DNA from: Nemertoderma westbladi
Taxonomy: Eukaryota; Xenacoelomorpha; Nemertodermatida; Nemertodermatidae
DNA: 64,000 nt
Assembly: GCA_032718475.1 (NCBI GenBank)
Contig: JAUCBJ010001151.1
Location: 1-64,000, forward strand
Direction of reading: 5' to 3'
Shown here: piece by piece, positions 58,301-64,000 of the stretch
Layout of the letters: every line of letters starts with the position of its first letter
Position numbering within the stretch: the stretch's first letter is position 1
The notes under the pieces: model-generated
What the model was told of the DNA's origin: nothing
What the model saw: the letters and a program-made list of their open reading frames with translations, nothing else
Database searches by the model: none
Program-made: the position numbers and the translations under genes

Positions 58301-60480
58301 TTAGCTAACAATTTGAATAGAACATGAATTCCACCTCGTCGATCTAAAGCTGCAACTGTAGACTTTGTGTGGGTCGTAGATAAATAAAACAGAAGGGACA
58401 GAACATCGTGGATATTCTCGATCTCGTGAATCGTCGACAAATAATTAAGTATAGATTGCACATTCTCTTCATCAACGTTGTCGTCTTTCAGAATTAAATG
58501 GCGAATGGTAACCAGAATGAGGGAGCGGATCTGCATTATATCATCGGAGTTGGGTCTGGACCCGTCCACACCCCGAGCGAACACCCCGCTACTATCGGTT
58601 GGGTTGCGAATCCAATAGTAATGCTTCAAGGAGTGCAGCAACTGCAATACCGTGGAGACAGTCCGCGTCCGATAGTTAAATATATCAGCGAATATAACAA
58701 ACTCAGTGGATATATAATTCCATAGCGTCAACTGGATCTGGGGAGAGGTATAAATCCATAAACTCGGGTAAAACAGAATATGATCCGACAATTGTTTGAG
58801 AAGGAAAGATCCATGGAAGGAGTGCCGATACAAAAAGCGAGATAAATTAATTAATGATATGATAACATCGAGGGTTAAATGATCAGGGGAAACTCTTTCA
58901 AGTAAATAGGAAAGTAATTGAAATCCTCGCATTTGTATCATCTGCTGGTGGAATGTTTGAGAACCTAGCAATAAGTTGCACAATGTTTCAATGAGAACAG
59001 GACATATAGAATCAGATGTCGTTTCCTCTAAAAGCAAATCTAATTGTGAGAATAGCGGAAGAAATACACGAATGCCACCAATGCTGTGGAGAGAGAAATA
59101 AAGGGAGTGGGTGGTTATAGACTGAACACCTTGAAGCATGAGCGCATGAGGGGAATGCACAAAATAATTATTATTGCCACGGCATTCAAAACAAAGTTGT
59201 GACTCACAAGCTTTAGGATTATAGTGGAACCCAATATGTTCCCACAATCTACTTTCATGGAGGATTTTATAATCCGGTGTCATACGAAATCCCTCAGTGT
59301 CGATGTCATATTTAAACTGACCTTGGTAACTAGACTTTAAATTATATATGGCTTTAACACAATCGCTTGATATCGATTTATCCAACATGTATATGGCAGA
59401 CATTTGTCCATTGAACACTCTGTCATTGTCCCCCTCGCTGCTACATCCGATAAAACATTTATCGAATACGTCGGAGGTTTTGACTAGCCATGAGAACTCG
59501 GCAACATACACAAGCGAACCGTCAACAAATGCCTGAATCTCACTACTCTTCCAGCGATTATACACGTGGACCAACGTAACCATGTACCATTTACGCAACT
59601 GGAATTCGAACTTAATGCAATGCTGGAATCCCTTGGTTGGTGTCTTCAGCGAAGTGATTACGAGACATGATCCAACAAAATGGGCAGAGTAGCCAACGCC
59701 ACGGGAGGTTCTAAAGCAATACAAGTACGGCTTACAAGTATCAACGACAGTGTTACAAACCGGATCCAAACGCATCCAGGTGTGAAAAGTCCAACCGCTA
59801 GTGGAAGGCCACGAGCGTATAGGGGGCAGCGCTATACCAACACTGCGGCCCTGGACGGGGTTGCTGGGAGAAGGGGTGGTCTTCGTCTGCGACGGGGACG
59901 TATCTAGATTAATATTGGGTGAGTATTCTAATATCTCCGAGAAATTGAAGAAAGTAGATGGTCCATGTGTGATAGTCAGTTGTGATAATACAGATAACAA
60001 TTGAAATGAATGACGCGGCCAATTCTTGCCTTGAGCTTTCAAAAATTGTATTATACGCTTAAGTTCTTTTACAGTGATTGTAAAATGTAGCATAACTGAT
60101 AAAAGTTCAAGAAGCACATGAGATAGCAATTCGTCAGCAGTAGGTAGCTTTGAAATGATGTAATCTGTAAAACCAGCCTGTGAAGCTGAATTTAAATTTG
60201 AAATCGACTTCCTAAGCATGATTGACAAATAAGTCAAGATTTCGGCTTGTTCTGTACTGTCACAGTGGTTTAATAATTCAAAAGTCATTTTCAAATTCGA
60301 TGGACTTGAAATAACAAATGCGTTCTCTATGTCAAAGTTCCCACTAACAAGCAAATTTAAAGTTTTGTCTAAGATATCCCTCTTGGAACTTTTATGATCG
60401 TTCACCATTTCAATTAATGTAGATAGAAGTGACTCTTTCGGTGGAGTTGTTGTTACGCATTGGGAATTGCTATTATCCAT
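52366..60480 (-). CDS. NBEA: Neurobeachin/LRBA-type BEACH protein, single exon, 2704 aa
   Basis: Large scaffold of the BEACH family, which acts in vesicle trafficking between Golgi, endosomes and plasma membrane; animal NBEA/LRBA/rugose also bind PKA. ATG 60480 to TAG 52366 is unbroken. Domains: helical N-terminus (1-200); concanavalin-like domain (about 205-380, GWTFHTWMRLDP, KPYLYCFRTSRGVGYSAHFVG); DUF4704/armadillo region (about 440-910); acidic low-complexity linker; conserved block LLCSQEWQNTIQKNAGLAF (about 1690); PH-like (about 1905-2020); BEACH (about 2030-2310, RWQRREISNFQYL, NTIAGRSYNDLNQYP); C-terminal WD40 repeats (about 2390-2700). Sequence agreement in the N-terminal half is with NBEA/LRBA rather than NBEAL1/2. 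Length is near human NBEA (2946) and LRBA (2863). NBEA versus LRBA cannot be decided, since invertebrates usually have one pre-duplication gene. The lack of any intron is very unusual. Confidence 0.96.
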   Translation of the reverse strand: MDNSNSQCVTTTPPKESLLSTLIEMVNDHKSSKRDILDKTLNLLVSGNFDIENAFVISSPSNLKMTFELLNHCDSTEQAEILTYLSIMLRKSISNLNSASQAGFTDYIISKLPTADELLSHVLLELLSVMLHFTITVKELKRIIQFLKAQGKNWPRHSFQLLSVLSQLTITHGPSTFFNFSEILEYSPNINLDTSPSQTKTTPSPSNPVQGRSVGIALPPIRSWPSTSGWTFHTWMRLDPVCNTVVDTCKPYLYCFRTSRGVGYSAHFVGSCLVITSLKTPTKGFQHCIKFEFQLRKWYMVTLVHVYNRWKSSEIQAFVDGSLVYVAEFSWLVKTSDVFDKCFIGCSSEGDNDRVFNGQMSAIYMLDKSISSDCVKAIYNLKSSYQGQFKYDIDTEGFRMTPDYKILHESRLWEHIGFHYNPKACESQLCFECRGNNNYFVHSPHALMLQGVQSITTHSLYFSLHSIGGIRVFLPLFSQLDLLLEETTSDSICPVLIETLCNLLLGSQTFHQQMIQMRGFQLLSYLLERVSPDHLTLDVIISLINLSRFLYRHSFHGSFLLKQLSDHILFYPSLWIYTSPQIQLTLWNYISTEFVIFADIFNYRTRTVSTVLQLLHSLKHYYWIRNPTDSSGVFARGVDGSRPNSDDIMQIRSLILVTIRHLILKDDNVDEENVQSILNYLSTIHEIENIHDVLSLLFYLSTTHTKSTVAALDRRGGIHVLFKLLANNNNLIQIKTLKIISYFFANIPYKVKIELVDSYALWPLLCQRLSLYGCQLSMVIYNGLFELFTERPDPQIHTSRHPIVDSSYSLMNAGLLKFVAKLIQSSEETNELHYVKRLFLSDMVLLFNTSRENRRRLLQCSIWQDWMLSLGYIYIRNADEFKLNETVFSLFRMLLYHSMKYEYGGWRVWVDTLAIAHSRVTCADHEVYVERVRSQFQSATPGNKYSGTADNVVPDEQLVSQKTNTGSISGVNEQPNGDIENNMTETDKTNTDVPEFVTDFMKNVLDEVASHFDDEGVSSNILHNESSNHRQALSNENSGGSTHYEPAATQANYLAQGNSTGLQIPDFRWSLLHQRLLSDLLFAIETDLQVWRTHGQKSVMDFVSATENAIFVHNTIHLVSQCADSLIYASGGIIAILSSATSQLNDTISPSLGIKLEKGVNFINRLLNIVDVMVFGSTLGFSHLEQEKNMSSGGILRQCLRIVLYCSARNCLEVRHRSRPGFKLESSPTRRDAIQSLIAASEDIMVDYGGSSSMLYIKHIDKFVQEIDVSRLRACSYRDADDSKSSQFIALVVVYFLSILMVGRYRDILEPERVPLTPSENPGLVQQPTYLQSDADDEDSQSVQSLADDIETSRGRYATQPPFDTSSECIEHRTDPCNDETLSGEIKNMTILEFGEKIQVEYTIENKSGKQSSGISDNNKSRSTKGDGGGLFRRLPFDDSSKPFPNVASPDSHDEGRIHINEEYTEVPINCNGDVDGQMGAVGLPVGAKGVSAITQSQPSNLNSTKFLKENSTTSQINFDNTLTEDTGTDVSDTDLEVKETIFPSNIPSTEPEGNRQPRTFHKAPSDCSDDIEIPMTIESQNDAIHDNNDCELNVKQAMSDIDLVSDSESFPTEGTQQMNDHRSTIAYEISTQLQQSLNSAAPLLKDIFCDYSAFLNKTLIGSHGQELLCGGLHSLKMNNTGGVVELVMMLCSQEWQNTIQKNAGLAFIELVNEGRLLSQATKDHLLRVATEAHYILTREHNEETEKHATFGKVCAVTSMERREEERMCDNLLSTSRKRDNRLALSNFNKIVSVMCDYQKIWRKDVGDSEDVESGVFMKLDSWEDRLRRRRRFVPNPYGSTHREALLNSSKPRDVIDATTTDAVNVDQCMDPSNQATQDDTSLVLDDVEDLDVVSINLQSSAPPSSSILLSEPCELVTPSLVISGSLSVTSADVFFEVHDDSGLSINPKLLQYCEHLHGRWHFSEIKAVFSRRFMLQNTAIEIFLSNKTAVFLNFQDNRLVRKVVSYLPRVGIGSKYGVPQTRRMSLASPRQLLTASNMMSRWQRREISNFQYLMFLNTIAGRSYNDLNQYPVFPWILSNYESDQLDLSLSSNYRDLSQPIGALNPSRAEFFRKRYQSWDDERIPPFHYGTHYSTAGFVLAYLVRVEPFTTYFLHLQGGKFDHADRTFSSMRQAWANCQRDSSDVKELIPELFYLPEAFCNDNGFVFGRREDGVEVGDVELPPWSGGSPEEFIRLHRAALESEIVSCQIHQWVDLIFGFKQRGPAAVRALNVFYYLTYEGAVDLERIPDAVTRDAVRSQIRCFGQTPSQLLLGPHPPRGSALHLSPPLLGAGCAQNAQLAQTLKLPSNSAVLHLRCNTDAPTPTVVTISHNQMYGIHKWANPSATSTEKSVVQDVLDMDVYFEYGMTDKRFLDASLFNRSSVVLSSRNFIVSSDSRHVMACGYWDRSFRVFSVESDCKLDQVVYGHYDVITCMARSETRSSCSDYYVVTGSRDATLLVWYWSAAAGAVVSASPVGGDTGLPIAILTGHETEVADAAVSAELGLVVSCSTGGAVLVHTVQGDLVRALRPSQDALAETGALSPRLVHLNSASGYIYVAYDKAFMSRYHVNGKWMWGVVCDDDAVAMTTTQDGEYLVAAGRNNNLVRIWRCHDYQCLYTYKSLPAAVHHVGLSHDNRHIITGLSGGQVVILNVNFYKWHPDYQDYYS

Positions 60481-60504
60481 TTGAGTAGCGGTATAATAAT
60501 TAGT

Positions 60505-60550
60505 CGATTAGCAGATTTATATAGATATGAATGAGATATATATAAGCTGA
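60505..60550 (-). promoter_or_regulatory. Possible TATA-like elements upstream of the neurobeachin-like gene
   Basis: On the minus strand, TATATAAA and CTTATATATATC lie about 30-65 bp upstream of the ATG. They could act as TATA boxes with a very short 5' UTR, but the region is AT-rich and no initiator was identified. Confidence 0.2.
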
Positions 60551-60712
60551 TAAGGTAGTAATGATATAGGCCTAACACACTGACACATGTAAATATCAGC
60601 TCAGCATACTACTAGCATATCAGCATTCAGCATATAGCTATAGCAGTCTAGGTACTAATCTAGGAGAAATAACACTAAGTATATAACAATAAAAAACTCT
60701 AAATAACAATTC

Positions 60713-60763
60713 CAACGCGATACTATGTACTACACTAGTACATAGCTGCATAGTATCGCGTTG
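60713..60763. repeat. 15-bp-arm cruciform with an alternative inner hairpin
   Basis: CAACGCGATACTATG (60713-60727) pairs perfectly with CATAGTATCGCGTTG (60749-60763). Within it, CTATGTAC (60723-60730) also pairs with GTACATAG (60737-60744), so two mutually exclusive hairpins can form. Located about 230 bp upstream of the neurobeachin-like ATG. Confidence 0.75.
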
Positions 60764-61461
60764 TACTACATACTGACATACTAGCCTCAGGCTCTATAAA
60801 CTAGGCTAAACTAGTCTCATATAATACATATGTAGGCCTATTAAAACGAAGGCAGCAATGAGGAAAGCCCCTGCCCTCTGCTGAAGTTTGAACGAACAGT
60901 TTTATCAGCCCTTTTCGGTATTTCTCATACTGCACAAACCACAAAGGCCTTTACTGAAAAGTTGCTTTGCTATGGCTGTTTCAAGTAAAACACGTGGTGA
61001 GCAGAGCACAGAGCCCTCGGAAACGTTTCAACAGTTGGTTTGGTTTATGTAAAAGTATCTCATGTGTCGCGCAATAGTCTGATAGTGTGTGTCAGTTCTG
61101 AGCCATTTCAACACATCAAGCTGTCAAGACACAGAGACATGGCTTATTTGTTGTAGGTCTAAGTCACTTTTTTTAGTCAAATCCGTTCTGCCGTTCAGCC
61201 GTTAGGTAACAAGTTTGACAAAAAAAGAATACCTTTTTCTGTTTTTGGTTAACAAAAAGTACATGTTGAGACTCCTACACACTGACACATTATAAATTTC
61301 TATCGAATTTACTTCACTTATTTACCGTTACTTATCTGCTTATGTCAGGCTAACATGTTAATAGGCCTAGACTGATAGATGGTAGATAGAGTTTCAAATG
61401 AAATTAACAGTCAGACAGTATGGCAATATAATATCATTAGAGAATGTGGCAATCAATTAAC

Positions 61462-62192
61462 CAGCGTAACGGTCGTGACATGGTTTCGTAACGGTTGTGA
61501 CATTATCGATTTTCACGTAAATCAGAAGTTCAAAAAATGGTAAGGTATTAGGGTTAGGTATTGAAATCGATTTAAGGCAGGTTTTCTTGTACGCTGATTT
61601 TAATGGAAGGCTTTTTACATTCCGCAATTGAACACATCTACCATTTTTAGTGCTAAAATGAAAAGTGCAAGTAACGTAGGACCGGTTTTCTGGTGCGCTG
61701 ATTTCAATGGAAGGCTTTTTAATTTCCGTAGTTGAATATGCCTACAATTTTTGGTGCTAAAATGAGATTATAATTTTCAAATTTTGTAGATTATATATAA
61801 GCAGCCATACGTTCTACTGTTCTATGTAGTACTGTTGGCCTAACACCTAAGCTGATATTTTGGTTATTATGTGTACATTACCTGATTACAGTATAATTAT
61901 AATTACATCCTACAGTCCTACCAGTGTCATAAATGATACAAATTAATATATACTGTATAATACAGTAATAATGATTCCTAAGGTTTGTGTCACAACCGTT
62001 ACGGCCACAAGTGCTGTTATGGCACGTTATAGGTTAAGAAGAAACCTTTGTACGCCCAATATTACAATTATCACTTTGTGTGGAATCATATTCCAAAATG
62101 TAATCTAAATAGAGAGTAAAAAAGACGACCTTTCGTTCCTTGAATTATACATGCTAATATTCCCACATGTTAATGTAACGACCGTTACGCTG
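61462..62192. repeat. Symmetric inverted-repeat element with CGTAACGG motifs
   Basis: CAGCGTAACGGTCGT (61462-61476) pairs exactly with 62178-62192, and CGTAACGGTTGTGACA (61487-61502) pairs exactly with 61988-62003, giving the order 1-2...2'-1'. A further copy of motif 1 lies at 62336-62350. Inside are two tandem diverged copies of a roughly 105-bp block (about 61570-61665 and 61676-61770, marked by AATGGAAGGCTTTTTA). No ORF. It could be a MITE-like element, though no target duplication was established. Confidence 0.55.
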
Positions 62193-62350
62193 ATTACTAC
62201 AACTGGAACATATAGTCAAGTTAATCTATATGACTCAAACAATTGATACGAACTAGCTAACGATAGATATAAAAGATTACAGGATTATAACCATTACTGC
62301 CAGGGATCTGGAGATATTGGAAAAACTTGCTCTTTCAGCGTAACGGTCGT

Positions 62351-63454
62351 AAACATATTTTCCATCCACTCATTAGTCATTACAATGCTATTAGAAAAAT
62401 ATTTATTAGTTGTACATTATTTAACCGACATAGCTAATTACAACATACTGACATAGATATAAGATTCTAAAAAACATATGGCATTGTTAGTTTGGTAATG
62501 ATCATGCCATTTTAGTTTGTATTTAATTAATGCCAACAATGTTGAATTTTTGGCATTTTTTAAATCACATTTTGGGGATGCTGTAAAAAAATATTGGCGA
62601 GGGTTATGGAACATTTGAAAACAGTTTTATGAAGCACAATATACAGATATATGTGCTTCATAGAGTGCTATAGACTGATAGACTCAAAACAATAGAAAGC
62701 ATTTCTAAATTAAATACTATCATTTTTCACCAAAAGGTTTACGTTAAGCAAAATTGCTTGGAATGGCTGAGAGTGAGAACATGTGTTAGTCACTTAGCAA
62801 TCAATTTTGATCGGTCCGACGAATCTGTACAAAAAAGTACAAAAAAATGTGGGCATCCATTCACTATTAAAGTACAGAAGTAGGCCTATGTCAATGTCAG
62901 TAGGCCTATGTGAACTAAAGCAGTAAAGTGCTATGGTCTGCAAATTTTTTTACATCTCATCCCACTGTCCCAGCATCCGCCTGTCCGCGCACTTCACACT
63001 TCATGACTTTTGATATTTTGCACAGATTACTGCGCACTTTTGTTGTCTTTCACATAATTTCGCGCACTTTTATTTCAATTCCGAGCGCTTTTACCACGCA
63101 CTATTTCAAATACGCGCACAACGTTCAGCACAAAGGCGTTGCGATTTTTGCACTTCATTTGCAGCCTGGTATATACTGCAGTACTGGAAGTGGTATATGA
63201 TAGACAAGTCTGCCAGTAGGCAGATAGAGACTCTGACAGTCTGAAGTCAGATAGTCTGCTGAACGGACTGACGGAATGAATGGTAGTGCTGTCGCCTGGC
63301 AGTGTACGAGTGTACCGTACAGCGTCTGACTGTCTGAGCGTGCTCCCTCCTTAACTTTATTAATTAATGTACCGGTAGCCTACATCTGTACATAGCAGCA
63401 TAGCATAGTGAGATTCAGATAGGTGGATAGTATGATATCTGACTATGGCTTGTT
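62351..63454. other. Non-coding, with a GCGCACTTTT-rich patch
   Basis: No gene recognised. Between about 62985 and 63130 there are five or six degenerate GCGCACTTTT motifs 20-35 bp apart. The rest shows nothing. Confidence 0.5.
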
Positions 63455-63935
63455 AACAATGTTACAGTACGCCACGTGCTGCGCGAAGGTATCTTAAACG
63501 TTTCAACAGCATGCAGGCATGTTACACAATGTTACAGTACGCCACGTTCTGCGTGAAGGTCTCTTAAACGTTTCAACAGTTTGTTACACAATCTGACAAT
63601 GTTGGAGTACGTCACATGCTGCGCGAAGGTCTCTTAAACGTTTGAACAGCTTGTTGTTGTTACACAAGGTCACAGTGCGCCACGTGCTGCGCGAAGGTCT
63701 CTTAAATGTTTCAACAGCTTGTTACACAAATGTTACAGTTCGCCACATGCTGCGCGAAGGTCTCAATCGTTTCAATAGATTGTTTCAGTATCTCACATAC
63801 CGGTACTGCGTGAAGGTCAGAAGGTAGGAAGGTATCTTAATCATTTCAACAGATTGTTACAGTACCCATGTGCTGCACGAAAGGTCTCTTAAACGTTTGA
63901 TCTGATTATTTCAGTCGTTTTCTTCACGTTTTTTA
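63455..63935 (+). repeat. Tandem array of about 65-70-bp units at the window edge
   Basis: About seven diverged copies of TGTTACAGTACGCCACGTGCTGCGCGAAGGT(C/A)TCTTAAACGTTTCAACAG, starting near 63460, 63530, 63597, 63668, 63733, 63790 and 63857. Each contains a CACGTG-type E-box or a variant (CACGTT, CACATG). Confidence 0.8.
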
Positions 63936-64000
63936 GGTGGTTTGAGTTGGTTTGCAGTGCAGACTTCATTTCACATTCCGATAATATTTATTGACATTCT

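Noticed and set aside
52366-60480. Assignment to NBEAL1/NBEAL2
   Set aside because: The concanavalin-like and DUF4704 regions, the KSVMDFV/NTIHLVSQ block and the SQEWQNTIQKNAGLAF block match what I know of NBEA/LRBA more closely. A phylogeny would settle it.

Overview
The window comes from a metazoan nuclear genome, most likely a marine invertebrate. The evidence is a neurobeachin-family gene, BEL/Pao LTR retrotransposons, a hAT-type transposase with a GT-AG intron, several minisatellites, homopolymer C/G tracts up to about 25 bases, and many TAGGCCTA and ACCGGT palindromes. The species cannot be fixed from sequence alone. No rRNA, tRNA or CRISPR was recognised. Only one ordinary host gene is clear; most of the window is repeats.

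Layout. 1-7.2 kb: a hAT/ZMYM1-like transposase gene (2589-5632, one frameshift and one intron). It follows directly after a separate 2.0-kb non-autonomous hAT-like element (519-2527) with matching terminal inverted repeats and an 8-bp target duplication. A 36-bp minisatellite and a probable hAT 3' terminus follow. 7.3-7.8 kb: a small orphan exon-like ORF. 8.1-16.4 kb: no genes, but a 138-bp higher-order satellite, CRE-like repeats, a solo LTR (11145-12381, TSD CCGAC) and a 20-bp satellite.

16.48-44.20 kb is one nested transposon complex. The outer BEL/Pao element (B, minus strand, LTRs 16482-17103 and 43578-44197, TSD GTACT) has an element of the same superfamily (A, plus strand, 17611-33618, LTRs of about 1.26 kb, TSD AAGGT) inserted in its 3' untranslated part. 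Its pol also carries a 1.1-kb foldback element built of 15-bp hairpin repeats (36602-37714, 7-bp TSD). LTR divergence agrees with the order: B LTRs differ at about 13-15 sites, A LTRs at about 3-4. Element A has broken gag, a long pol (protease, RT, RNase H, integrase) and an unusual extra cysteine-rich CCHC ORF between pol and the 3' LTR.

44.76-49.85 kb: about 94 near-identical copies of a 54-bp unit. 51.9-52.3 kb: a MITE with CRE-like TIRs and poly-C tracts. 52366-60480 (minus): a complete 2704-codon neurobeachin/LRBA-type protein in one exon, although this family is normally split into dozens of exons. 60.5-64 kb: non-coding sequence with a cruciform, a symmetric CGTAACGG inverted-repeat element and a 65-70-bp tandem array at the window edge.

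Within the transposons the genes follow the usual division of labour (gag particle, pol enzymes, LTR promoters/terminators). Nothing links the host gene functionally to the repeats, apart from the MITE lying where its 3' UTR would run.
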